NCBI GenBank assembly: GCA_964624475.1
Contig: CAZUYC010000085.1
Location: 62,001-126,000 of the forward strand
From: CAZUYC01 sp964624475
GTDB lineage: Bacteria; Myxococcota_A; UBA9160; SMWR01
Direction of reading: 5' to 3'
DNA: 64,000 bases
In this document: in pieces, positions 1-8,178 of the stretch
Layout: the number at the start of each line of letters is the position of its first letter
Numbering within the stretch: the stretch's first letter is position 1
Position numbers and translations under genes: made by a program
The notes under the pieces: model-generated
Told to the model about the DNA's origin: nothing
What the model saw: only the letters and a program-made list of their open reading frames with translations
The model's database searches: none

Positions 1-118
1 CACGATAGCGCTCGGCGCCGCTGCGCCGCGATTGCCGGCGCGCTGCGGGCGCGCTGCCGGCGCTCCAGCCGAGGGCCCGTTCTTCCGATGCAACGCTCCC
101 GTTCCACGGAGGGTCGCC

Positions 119-766
119 ATGAAGCCCGGCTTCCAGATCACCGCCATCCTCGCAGCGGTCGCGCTCGCAGCCGCGCCCGCCCTCGCCGACGGCAAGGGGA
201 AGGGGAAGGACAAGCACCGCTACGACCACGACGACGTGGGCCAGGTGGTCCGGGTCGTCCACTATCGGCCCGGCCACGGGCCGCCGCCCTGGGCGCCGGC
301 GCACGGCTACCGGCGCAAGCACGACAACGGCCGCGTGGTCTACAGCGCGCCCTACGGGATCGCGACGGGGATCTGCGACCGCACGCTCCTCGGCGCGGCC
401 GTCGGCGGTGCCGCGGGGGGCCTGATCGCTTCGGAGGTGGCACACGGCAAGCATCGCCCCGCGGCGATCGCGGGCGGGGCGCTGCTCGGGATCCTGCTCG
501 GCGGCTCGATCGGGAACGCGATGGACCAGCTCGACGAGCGCTGCGTGGGACAGGTGCTCGAGCACGCCGGCTCCGATCGGACCGTCGGCTGGCGCAACCC
601 CGACAGCGGCGCTTCCTACCAGGTGACGCCCACCCGCACCTGGGAGGAGGAGGGCCGCTACTGCCGGGAGTACACCACGACGGTTCGCATCGGCGGCAAG
701 CCGCAGCAGGCCTACGGCACGGCCTGCCGCCAGCCCGACGGCTCCTGGGAGCGCGTGCGCAGCTGA
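119..766 (+). CDS. Glycine-zipper 17 kDa surface antigen-like exported protein
   Basis: This 215-residue protein has a clear signal peptide (about residues 1-23, ending ALA before a Lys/Gly-rich stretch). Two small-residue hydrophobic segments around residues 90-145 (GAAVGGAAGGLIA and GGALLGILLGGSIG) make the glycine-zipper 2TM module of rickettsial 17 kDa antigen-type envelope proteins. The C-terminal third is the soluble domain with conserved Cys residues. The family sits in or at the outer membrane and its molecular role is poorly known. The ATG at 119 was chosen because GGAGG lies just upstream and the signal peptide begins there; the frame is open further upstream but the extension resembles nothing. 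The next gene is convergent, 14 bp away. Confidence 0.8.
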   Translation: MKPGFQITAILAAVALAAAPALADGKGKGKDKHRYDHDDVGQVVRVVHYRPGHGPPPWAPAHGYRRKHDNGRVVYSAPYGIATGICDRTLLGAAVGGAAGGLIASEVAHGKHRPAAIAGGALLGILLGGSIGNAMDQLDERCVGQVLEHAGSDRTVGWRNPDSGASYQVTPTRTWEEEGRYCREYTTTVRIGGKPQQAYGTACRQPDGSWERVRS

Positions 767-779
767 CCTGGCCTGGCGC

Positions 780-1085
780 TCAGGGACGCACCGGGCCCAC
801 GCTCGCGACCTCGTAGCGCTGGATCTTCATCTCCTTCACACCGAGCCCCGCCGCTGCTTTCTGGAAGCGCGCCATGTGCGGCGCCTGGAAGTGGGCGGCG
901 AGCGCCTCGGCGGATTCCCACTCCTCGAAGACGTGGAAGACGCCCTCGTCCTCGACGTCCGTGGAGAAGGAGTACGAGAGGCAGCCCGCCTCGCGGCGCG
1001 TGTCGCGCATCATCTCGCGCGCGGCGGCGAGGGCCTCGGCGCGCTTCGCGGGGTCGAGGCGGATGCGACCGGCGACCACGAGCAT
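780..1085 (-). CDS. Antibiotic biosynthesis monooxygenase (ABM) domain protein
   Basis: This 101-residue protein has the ferredoxin-like dimeric alpha/beta barrel of the ABM/YgiN family. It opens LVVAGRIRLDP, has the conserved FEEWES segment around residue 55, and then HFQAPHMARF. Relatives are cofactor-free quinol monooxygenases or heme-degrading enzymes; the substrate cannot be read from sequence. The ATG at 1085 is preceded by AGGAG. An upstream extension of the frame is low-complexity and was rejected. The start is back to back with the sulfatase region on the other strand, so a shared control region is possible. Confidence 0.8.
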   Translation of the reverse strand: MLVVAGRIRLDPAKRAEALAAAREMMRDTRREAGCLSYSFSTDVEDEGVFHVFEEWESAEALAAHFQAPHMARFQKAAAGLGVKEMKIQRYEVASVGPVRP

Positions 1086-1239
1086 GGCGCTCTCCTGGCG
1101 ACTCTGGCGGCGCATTCTACGCCACCCCGCGCTTCCACGCCGGGGACGGAACCCAGGGCCATGGCGGGCACGGCGCGTTCTGGCGCTGGCGCTCGGGCCG
1201 GTGATAGAATCCCCGCCGGAAGGGGCCGGAGCTCTCACC

Positions 1240-3444
1240 GTGGCATCGGTCCTGGCGGCCTCGGTCCTGGCGGCCTCGGCTGCGGCGGCGGCGCACCCGC
1301 GCTGGGCCCTCGCCTCCCTGCTCGCGGCGTTCGCCCTCTCGGCCCCGACCCCCGCGCTTTCGGCTCTCCCGCCGAACATCGTCTTCATCCTGCTCGACGA
1401 CGTCGGCCACGGCGATCTCGGGGCCTACGGCGCCCGCTTCGTAGAGACGCCGCACATCGACCAGCTCGCCGCCGAGGGGCAGCGCTTCACGCACTACCGC
1501 TCGAGCGCACCGGTCTGCTCCCCGGCGCGCGTCGCGATCCTGACGGGTCTGTACCCGATTCGCGCCGGCATACCGGACGTCCTCGCGGCGGATTCGTGGC
1601 GCGGGCTTCCCGCCGGTATCGCGACGCTGGCCGACCATCTGCGCACCGCGGGCTACGCGACCGGACACTTCGGCAAGTGGCACCTCGGGGAGAACCGACC
1701 CGAGTACCTCCCGGCCGCTCACGGCTTCGACCGCTCGGTGATCGCCGCCCGCGGCGGCGGGGCCGGCGGCTACGTCGACCCCTGGCTCTCGATCGACGGC
1801 GGGCCGGCCTTCCAGGCGTCGGGCCACCTGACCGATCTCACGACCCAGCACGCCCTCGAGTTCATCGCGAAGAGCCGCCCGCGGCGCTTCTTCGCGAACG
1901 TGTGGCTCCACTCGCCCCACGTTCCCTACGAACCGCCGCCCCGCTGGCGGGAGCGATACCCCGACACACGAGAGGGTCTCTATGCCGCGATGCTGAGCCA
2001 CGCCGACGAGCAGATCGGGCGGATCCTGCTCATGCTGCGGCTGCTCGGGCTCGACTCGCGGACGCTCGTCCTCGTTGCGAGCGACAACGGCGACGTACGC
2101 AAGGCCGTGCCGAACCCTCGGGAGCTCGCCGGCTACAAGGGGAGCCTCCTCGAGGGAGGGCTGCGAGTCCCGCTGATCGCTTCCTGGGGCCCCTGGACCC
2201 CCGCAGGCGCGGAGAACGCGAGCCCCTTCCACGGGATCGACTTCCTGCCGACGCTGCTCGAGATCGCCGGGGTCGCGCGTCCCGCCGGGCTGCCCGGGCA
2301 CAGCATGGCCGCGGCGCTCCGCGGCGAGACCGTCGCTCCGGCGCGCGCGACCTTCTGGGAGATCCCGCGGACGAGCCCGCTGCCCTACCTCGACGCAACC
2401 GGGCCCTATCGCTGGGCCGTCCTGCGCGGGAGCTGGAAGCTCGTCCAGCTGCCCACCCCGGGCGTCGCGGCGCCGAGGCTCTTCGACCTCTCGAGCGACC
2501 CGGGCGAGACCACCGACCTGGCCCCGCTCCATCCCGAGATCGCGTCGGAACTCGAGCGCGAGCACCGCCTCTGGCGGCTGCGCGAGTCCCGCCTGCACTT
2601 GCCGATCGCGCAGGTCGGCGGGGCCGCCGTGGCGAGAGGCGCCTGGCTGGACTTCGCCGGGGGCGAGGTCCTGCTCGCGCCGGACGCTCGCCTCGGCTTC
2701 CACGACGGTGCCCTGAGCTTCTCCGTGCGCGTCCTTCCCGCTGCGCTCGGCGTGGAGCAGACCCTCGCCGAGCAGGCGGGCAGCTGGCGGCTCGCGCTCA
2801 CCGAGACGGGGAGCGTACGGTTCTCTGCGCTGGGCGACGACGGCACGCCGGTCGAGATCGAGAGCTCGACGCGACTCCTCCCCGGCGTCGCCTCCGACGT
2901 GGCGTTCACCGCTTTCGGCCGGACGAGCGCGAACGCCGAGCTGCGCCTGCTCGTCGATGCACGGGTCGAGGCGGAATCGCGCGAGATCCGGGCGGTGGCA
3001 GCCTCGAGCGCCCCCCTGCGCATCGGCAACGATGCCCGCGGCGAGCACCCCTTCGCCGGAAGGCTCTGGGGCGCCGGCGTCCACCTCGTGAGCCTCCAGG
3101 CCGCGGAGCTCGCCGACCTCGACCAGGACGGCGTGCCGAACGCACGGGACGCGTGCCTCGCCGAGGCGGAAGTCGCCCAGCGCGACAGCGATGCCGACGG
3201 CATCGGCGACGCTTGCGATCCCGACCTGGACGGCGACGGGGTCGTCGGGACCGCGGACCGGCTGGCGTTCTACCGGGTCTTCGGGAGTCACGAGGGCGAG
3301 ACGCGCTACGACCCGCGGATGGACTTCGACGGCGACGGTGGCGTCGGCTTCTCGGACCTCGTTTCGCTGGAGAGCGCTTTCGGAGCGCCGCCGGGGCCTT
3401 CCGGCCGGGTGTGCACGCCGACGGAGCCCTGCGCCGCGCCCTGA
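1240..3444 (+). CDS. Secreted arylsulfatase with C-terminal calcium-repeat (dockerin-like) module
   Basis: A formylglycine-type sulfatase of about 734 residues. The metal-binding LLDDVGHGD lies near residue 50 and the catalytic Cys93 in CSPAR would be oxidised to formylglycine. GKWHLG and ASDNGD are further family motifs. Such enzymes hydrolyse sulfate esters of polysaccharides or small molecules in the periplasm or outside. After a lectin/LamG-like region (about 460-620) come thrombospondin type 3 repeats (DxDxDGxGDxCD) and an EF-hand/dockerin-like pair. The C-terminal tail FGAPPGPSGRVC recurs in the metallophosphatase at 22153. The GTG at 1240 is chosen for its GGAG ribosome site 8 bp upstream and the hydrophobic export signal that follows. 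An ATG at 1084 is possible but overlaps the divergent gene and gives a poor N-terminus. Confidence 0.82.
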   Translation: MASVLAASVLAASAAAAAHPRWALASLLAAFALSAPTPALSALPPNIVFILLDDVGHGDLGAYGARFVETPHIDQLAAEGQRFTHYRSSAPVCSPARVAILTGLYPIRAGIPDVLAADSWRGLPAGIATLADHLRTAGYATGHFGKWHLGENRPEYLPAAHGFDRSVIAARGGGAGGYVDPWLSIDGGPAFQASGHLTDLTTQHALEFIAKSRPRRFFANVWLHSPHVPYEPPPRWRERYPDTREGLYAAMLSHADEQIGRILLMLRLLGLDSRTLVLVASDNGDVRKAVPNPRELAGYKGSLLEGGLRVPLIASWGPWTPAGAENASPFHGIDFLPTLLEIAGVARPAGLPGHSMAAALRGETVAPARATFWEIPRTSPLPYLDATGPYRWAVLRGSWKLVQLPTPGVAAPRLFDLSSDPGETTDLAPLHPEIASELEREHRLWRLRESRLHLPIAQVGGAAVARGAWLDFAGGEVLLAPDARLGFHDGALSFSVRVLPAALGVEQTLAEQAGSWRLALTETGSVRFSALGDDGTPVEIESSTRLLPGVASDVAFTAFGRTSANAELRLLVDARVEAESREIRAVAASSAPLRIGNDARGEHPFAGRLWGAGVHLVSLQAAELADLDQDGVPNARDACLAEAEVAQRDSDADGIGDACDPDLDGDGVVGTADRLAFYRVFGSHEGETRYDPRMDFDGDGGVGFSDLVSLESAFGAPPGPSGRVCTPTEPCAAP

Positions 3445-3477
3445 CCGCCGCCCTCAATCCCGCGCGGAGCCCTTCCG

Positions 3478-5049
3478 ATGAAGCGGGCGATGGCCCGCAC
3501 CCTCCGCGCGCTCCTGGCCCTGGCGTGGCTCGCCCCCGGGCCGGCCCTCGCGGACGCCGTCGTCCCTTCGGCGGCGGTGCGCACCCGCGTCGTCGTGCGC
3601 GAGCGGCCCGAGCTGGCGAGCCGCGACGTCGGGAGCCTCCGGCCGCGCGAGCGCGCGGAGTACCTCGGCGCCGCGCCCGGCTGGCGGCGCGTGCGGCTCG
3701 CCGACGGGACGACGGGCTTCGTGAGCGAGGCCTTCACGGCGGTGCAGACCCGGGCCGCGAGCGCCGAGCCCGCGCGCTCGCCGTCGCTCTGGAGGCGCCT
3801 CGGCGCGGTGCTGGGCATCCCCCCGGAGCCGCGCCGCGGCGTGGAGATCGAGGTTCGCGACCCGCAGCTCGCTGGCGGCGTCTACCGCCATCTCGACCCC
3901 GATCTCCCGCTGGCCGGCTTCGCGCGCCTCGCCGGCGAAGGAGTGCGCCACGACGTCGTGGTCGCGCTCGACGTCTCGAGCTCCACCAACGAGCACGCCG
4001 GCGCGGACGTGAACGGCGACGGCCAGCGCGACGGCGGCTGGAAGGGGCCCGACTCGATCTACCACGCGCAGCTCGCCGCCGCGCGAAAGCTCGTGGCGCG
4101 CATCGAGCGGATGCCCCACAACCGCGGCGGTGAGCGGATCCGCATCGGTCTCGTCAGCTACTCCGGCGACGAGCGCCTGCGCCGGCTCCCGGAGGACGCG
4201 AAGCGGCGCCCCTCCGACGCGGAGATCCTGCGCCTCGCGACGCGCGACGCCGACGTCCGGCTCGCGCTCACGGGCGACTACGCCGAAGCGCGTCGGGCCC
4301 TGGATCGCCTGGAGCGGATGGCGCCGGTCGGCATGACGGACGTGGCGGCGGGCGTCGGGCGCGCGCTGATCGAGCTCCAGGGGATCTCGGATCGCGGCGC
4401 GCGGAGCGCCGCGCGCGCCGACGCGCGCAAGACGATCCTGCTCCTGACCGACGGCAAGCCGAGCCTGCCCTTCGATCGCAAGCAAGCCGACGCCGCCGCG
4501 TCGTGGGCCGGCCGCATGGCCGCGCAGGCCGGCGTCGTCGTGAACGCCTTCGCGATCGGACACGACGCCGTGGCGCGCGCCGAGAACGACTCCCTCGAGC
4601 GCATGGCCTACCGCTCGGGCGGGCGCTACGTCGCGCTCGAAAAGCCGGGCGACGTGGTGCCGGCCCTCGAGTCGACCTCCCTCTCCTCGGTCGAGCGCGT
4701 CGAGCTCGCGAACCGCACCACCGGCCGCGGCAAGAGCGCCGTCGCCACCGGGATCGACGGCTCCTTCTACGGCGAGGTCCCGCTCGCCGAGGGGGTGAAC
4801 GAGATCGAGGTGACGGCGGTCCTCGCGGATGGGTCCCGGGGCGCCCACAGCCTGCGCGTCGTCTACGAGCGCGGGCGCCCGATCGGCGAGCTCACGCTCG
4901 AGCTCGAGCGCATCCGGCGCGAGAACGAGGCGCTCGTCGAGCGGATCCGGACGAACCTGGCGCTCGAGGTCCAGGCGGCGCGCCGACGGCAGCGCAAGTC
5001 GCTCGACGTCGAGGTGCACGCCCCGGTTCCCGCGGCGCCGGCGCGCTGA
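3478..5049 (+). CDS. Exported SH3-like / von Willebrand factor A domain protein
   Basis: A 523-residue protein with a signal peptide (about 1-26, ending ALAD). A bacterial SH3-like domain covers about 28-85 (RTRVVVRERPEL to GFVSEAF). A von Willebrand A domain starts near residue 158, with the MIDAS motif ALDVSSST, a distal TDVAAG and LLLTDGKPSLPFD near 320. The final 60 residues are charged and look coiled-coil (ELTLELERIRRENEALVERI). The domains suggest metal-dependent protein or cell-wall binding in the periplasm or on the surface; no enzymatic function is evident. The gene follows the sulfatase by 33 bp on the same strand and precedes a lipoprotein gene, so the three may form an envelope operon. 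Confidence 0.8.
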   Translation: MKRAMARTLRALLALAWLAPGPALADAVVPSAAVRTRVVVRERPELASRDVGSLRPRERAEYLGAAPGWRRVRLADGTTGFVSEAFTAVQTRAASAEPARSPSLWRRLGAVLGIPPEPRRGVEIEVRDPQLAGGVYRHLDPDLPLAGFARLAGEGVRHDVVVALDVSSSTNEHAGADVNGDGQRDGGWKGPDSIYHAQLAAARKLVARIERMPHNRGGERIRIGLVSYSGDERLRRLPEDAKRRPSDAEILRLATRDADVRLALTGDYAEARRALDRLERMAPVGMTDVAAGVGRALIELQGISDRGARSAARADARKTILLLTDGKPSLPFDRKQADAAASWAGRMAAQAGVVVNAFAIGHDAVARAENDSLERMAYRSGGRYVALEKPGDVVPALESTSLSSVERVELANRTTGRGKSAVATGIDGSFYGEVPLAEGVNEIEVTAVLADGSRGAHSLRVVYERGRPIGELTLELERIRRENEALVERIRTNLALEVQAARRRQRKSLDVEVHAPVPAAPAR

Positions 5050-5122
5050 GCCCCCGCTCCCGCCCCGGCGAACGCGCGATACACTCCTGCCGCGTCGGGA
5101 TCCGGAGCCCGGGAGGGGCACA

Positions 5123-5848
5123 GTGATCGGGCGAGCAGGGCGGACGGGGCGAGCAGGGCGGACGGGTCGGGCGGCCGCGGCGACGCTCGCGGCGGCGCTG
5201 GCCGCCGCCTGCACGCCGCCGCAGGCGATCCGCCAGATGCTCTACTCCGAAGAGCCGATGGAGCAGCCGCCGCTCGTCCTCGTCTACGACTTCGCGGTGG
5301 ATCCGGACGACGTCGTCGTCGATCTCTTCGGGGCCGCCTTCCTGCCGGCCCGGGCCGCACGCTCCGAAGCGGAGGGACGCAACGAGATCGTTGCCAACAC
5401 GCTGGCCGCCGCCATGGTCGATAAGCTGCGCGCCCGCGGCATCCGGGCCGAACGGGCCGGCGCGCGCACGACTCCGCCGCGCGAGGCGATCCTGGTGAAG
5501 GGCCAGTTCGTGACGGTGAACGGCGACACGGAGGCGCCGCGCATGACGATCGGGCTCGGCCCGGACTCGTCGACGCTCCGCGTCCAGGTCCAGGCCTACC
5601 AGGTCAGCGAGAGCGGGGCGCTGCGACGGATCGCCGAGCGCGAGGTGGGCGGCGTCGGCATCCTCCCGGCGGTGATGCCGAGCGAGAGCGCCACGGTCGC
5701 CCCTCGGCCCACCACCTCCGCGGTGATCACCGGTGGGCTCACCTTCGTGCTGCGCTCGCAGGCCAACGTCGAGGCCGATGCCGAGCGCCTGGCCGAGCTC
5801 TTCGCCGAGCGCGCCTTCGACTTCTACCGCCGCCAGGGGTGGCTCTGA
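5123..5848 (+). CDS. DUF4410-type lipoprotein
   Basis: A 241-residue protein starting at GTG with GGGAGGGG just upstream. The N-terminus has a short in-frame duplication (GRAGRT twice), a hydrophobic stretch, and an Ala-rich lipobox with Cys30 as the predicted lipidated residue. The mature part (YDFAVDPDDV, then NTLAAAMVDKLRARGI, ending with a conserved basic/aromatic tail) matches my recollection of the DUF4410 family, whose function is unknown. It is probably an envelope lipoprotein processed by Lsp and by Lnt (encoded at 33801). Its last codons overlap the start of the hydrolase gene at 5839. Confidence 0.68.
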   Translation: MIGRAGRTGRAGRTGRAAAATLAAALAAACTPPQAIRQMLYSEEPMEQPPLVLVYDFAVDPDDVVVDLFGAAFLPARAARSEAEGRNEIVANTLAAAMVDKLRARGIRAERAGARTTPPREAILVKGQFVTVNGDTEAPRMTIGLGPDSSTLRVQVQAYQVSESGALRRIAEREVGGVGILPAVMPSESATVAPRPTTSAVITGGLTFVLRSQANVEADAERLAELFAERAFDFYRRQGWL

Positions 5849-6942
5849 GCAAGACCGAAGCGAGCGAAGTGCGGGCCCCCGCTCAGGCCGGGCCGCGCAG
5901 CGAGCCGCAGGCGAGCGGAGTGCGGACCCCCGCTCGGGCCAGCGCGGGGCGCGCCGCTCGCGGCCCCGGAACGGCCCCCGCCCCGTTGCGGGAGGTCGCG
6001 CACCCCGCGCTCGCGAGCGACCGGCAACGGCTCGCCCTCACGGAGGCGACGCTCTCAGGCGCACGCGCGGCGCGGGGCGGGACTGCGTTCCTGCTGGTCC
6101 ACGGCTTCGCGCAGAACCGGCGCAGCTTCACGCTCGGCCCACTGCCGCACGCGCTCCTCGAGCGGGGCGCGCGCGTCTTCCTCGGCGAGCTGCGCGGCCA
6201 CGGAGAGAGCCGCGTCGAGCGCGGGCGCGCCTGGAGCCTGCGCACCCACCTGGAGCTCGACTGCCCCGCGCTGCTCGCCGGAGCGTGCCGCGCCGCGGGC
6301 GTATCGCGCGTACACCTGGTCGGACACTCGATGGGCGGGCTCCTCGGTTGCGCGCTCCTCGCGGGCGGCGCGCCACTCGCCTCGCTCACGATGGTGGGAT
6401 CGCCGATCGTGCTGGGCGCGGGTCGCCCGCTGGTGCGCCTCGCGTCGCTCCTCGCCGGGCCCTTCGCGACGATCGCGCCGCGCCACCATCGCGTACCGAT
6501 CGACCGCCTGCTCGCCGCGCTCGCGCGGCCGCTCTCGCGGCCCCGCGCGAGGGGCGCGCTGCGCCTGCTCCAGCGCGCGACCGGGCTCGCCAACCCCGCG
6601 GCCGCGGCGCCGGAGGCGCTCCGCACGGTGCTCGCGAACGCGGACCCGGAATCGCCGGCGGTCTTCGAGGAGCTCGCGCGCAATGCGGTGCTCGCGCGGC
6701 CGCGCATCGCGGGCGTGGACCTCGTCTCGGCGCTGCACGCATCGCCGCTCCCGGTCGCGGCGGTGATCGGCTCTCGCGACATCTTCGCGCCGCGGGCTGC
6801 GATCGGGCCGATGGACGAGCCGGGCCAGGCGGGGCCGCGGCTCGTCGTGGAGATCCAGGACGCGACCCACATCGACGTCGCGATCGGCCATCACCTGCCC
6901 GAGACGGTCGGACGCCTGTGGGAGTTCCTGGTCCGCGCCTGA
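5839..6942 (+). CDS. Alpha/beta hydrolase (lipase/esterase-like)
   Basis: A 367-residue alpha/beta-hydrolase-fold enzyme. The oxyanion-hole motif LVHGFAQ lies near residue 88, the nucleophile elbow GHSMGG (Ser about 163), the acid in GSRDIF near 314, and the catalytic His in ATHIDVAIGHH near 344. The substrate is unknown; the enzyme may act on lipid esters. The first 45-50 residues (up to GTAPAPLREV) are atypical: they are encoded by a dispersed genomic repeat (SEPQASGVRTP) that also encodes the tail of the DUF692 protein at 24767. The true family-like sequence begins near residue 55. The ATG at 5839 overlaps the lipoprotein gene by 10 bp; a later start is possible but none has a good ribosome site. 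Confidence 0.72.
   Translation: MALSKTEASEVRAPAQAGPRSEPQASGVRTPARASAGRAARGPGTAPAPLREVAHPALASDRQRLALTEATLSGARAARGGTAFLLVHGFAQNRRSFTLGPLPHALLERGARVFLGELRGHGESRVERGRAWSLRTHLELDCPALLAGACRAAGVSRVHLVGHSMGGLLGCALLAGGAPLASLTMVGSPIVLGAGRPLVRLASLLAGPFATIAPRHHRVPIDRLLAALARPLSRPRARGALRLLQRATGLANPAAAAPEALRTVLANADPESPAVFEELARNAVLARPRIAGVDLVSALHASPLPVAAVIGSRDIFAPRAAIGPMDEPGQAGPRLVVEIQDATHIDVAIGHHLPETVGRLWEFLVRA
5896..5920 (+). repeat. Dispersed 25-bp repeat, copy 1 (inside hydrolase 5' end)
   Basis: The 25 bases here are identical, as reverse complement, to 14297-14321 and 24793-24817, and differ by one base from 10863-10887. The copy lies in the translated N-terminus of the hydrolase gene. Related shorter segments flank it (5860-5880 and 5921-5940). 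Confidence 0.75.
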
Positions 6943-6990
6943 TCGGCGGCGCGAGCTCCGCAATCGCCATCCGGCGCTCGCCCCAGAGGG

Positions 6991-8169
6991 CTAGACCCGG
7001 ATCGGGACCTTCGCGAAGCCGCGGACGTGGGCCTGGTAGGTGCGCGTCGTGCCGGCCTCGTCCACCTCGTAGTCGGGGAAGCGCGCGCGGACCTCCTCGA
7101 GCACGACGCGCGCCTCGAGGCGCGCGAGCGACTTCCCGATGCAGACGTGGCTTCCGTGCCCGAAGTAGATCTGGCGCTCCGGACGGCGATCGATGTCTAA
7201 GCGGTCCGGGTCGGGGAACTCGCGCTCGTCGCGGCAGGCGGCCCCGGTCACGAGCGCCACCCGCGCGCCGCGCGGGATCAGGGCGCCGTGGACCACGACG
7301 TCGCGCATCGCGACGCGCCCCTGGAACTGGGAGGGTGCGTCGTAGCGCAGCACCTCCTCGATCGCGCCCGGGATCCGGCGCGGGTCCTCGAAGAGGCGGC
7401 GCCGCTGGTCGGGATGGCGCGCGAGGTAGACCATGCAGTTCCCGAGCAGCTTTGTCGTGGTCTCGGCACCCGCCGCGGCGAGGAGCCCCACGAAGGCCAC
7501 CACCTCGTGATCGGCGAGGCGCTTCGGGGTGCCGTCGAGGTCGTTGTACTCGGAGTGCGCCAGGAGCGAGACCAGGTCGTCGCGCGGGTTCTCGCGGCGC
7601 GAGGCCAGCAGGCGCTGCACGTAGCCGCTCGCGCTCCACATGCCCTCGGCCGCTCCGGGCGGGGGCTGGCCAGTTTCCGGATCGCGCTCGAGCCCCTTGT
7701 CGACCCAGGCCCGATAGGCCGCGCGGTCCTCCTCGGGGATGCCGACGAGCGCGCTGATCACGTCCATCGGCAGGAGGTTCGAGAGCGCGGCCTGAAAGTC
7801 GAAGCTCCGCTCGCCGGCCACGACGTCGAGATAGCGCCGGGCGATGCGTCGGATCTCGTCCTCGAGGTGGGCGATGCGGCTCGGGGTGAAGCCCTTGGAG
7901 ACGAGGTTGCGGATGCGCACGTGGCGGGGAGGGTCCATGCCGATGATGGACATCACCTCGCCCGGGATCTCGCCCTTGTTCTCGAGGATCGGGCCGAGCG
8001 ACGAGCTGTGGGTCTTCCAGTCGAGCGTGGCCTCCCAGACGTCCTCGAAGCGGAAGAGGGCGTGGAAGTCCATCTTCGGGTTGTGGGTGCAGGGCTCCTC
8101 GTCGCGAAAGTACCGGTAGGTGGGATAGGGGTCCTCTTGCATCTGCCGCGAGTAGGGGTCGTAGATCAC
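6991..8169 (-). CDS. Cytochrome P450 monooxygenase
   Basis: A soluble 392-residue bacterial class P450. The I-helix oxygen-activation motif is AGAETTT near residue 234, the K-helix ExxR is EEVLR near 273, and the heme-binding loop FGHGSHVCIGKSLAR carries the axial Cys at about 343. There is no membrane anchor, so it should be cytoplasmic and fed by a ferredoxin system. No ferredoxin or reductase gene lies next to it. The family hydroxylates steroids, fatty acids, terpenes or xenobiotics; the substrate is not predictable here. It is transcribed away from the DUF748 gene's 3' end (9 bp gap), so the two may be cotranscribed. Confidence 0.93.
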   Translation of the reverse strand: MIYDPYSRQMQEDPYPTYRYFRDEEPCTHNPKMDFHALFRFEDVWEATLDWKTHSSSLGPILENKGEIPGEVMSIIGMDPPRHVRIRNLVSKGFTPSRIAHLEDEIRRIARRYLDVVAGERSFDFQAALSNLLPMDVISALVGIPEEDRAAYRAWVDKGLERDPETGQPPPGAAEGMWSASGYVQRLLASRRENPRDDLVSLLAHSEYNDLDGTPKRLADHEVVAFVGLLAAAGAETTTKLLGNCMVYLARHPDQRRRLFEDPRRIPGAIEEVLRYDAPSQFQGRVAMRDVVVHGALIPRGARVALVTGAACRDEREFPDPDRLDIDRRPERQIYFGHGSHVCIGKSLARLEARVVLEEVRARFPDYEVDEAGTTRTYQAHVRGFAKVPIRV

Positions 8170-8178
8170 TGCGCGATC

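Noticed and set aside
876..4133. Very long open frame of 1085 codons on the plus strand
   Set aside because: Arg/Pro/Gly-rich shadow of the sulfatase and vWA genes, typical of GC-rich DNA; no domain or signal is visible.
5150..5180. Tandem repeat (GRAGRT twice) as a CRISPR or microsatellite
   Set aside because: Only two short units inside the lipoprotein signal region; no array.
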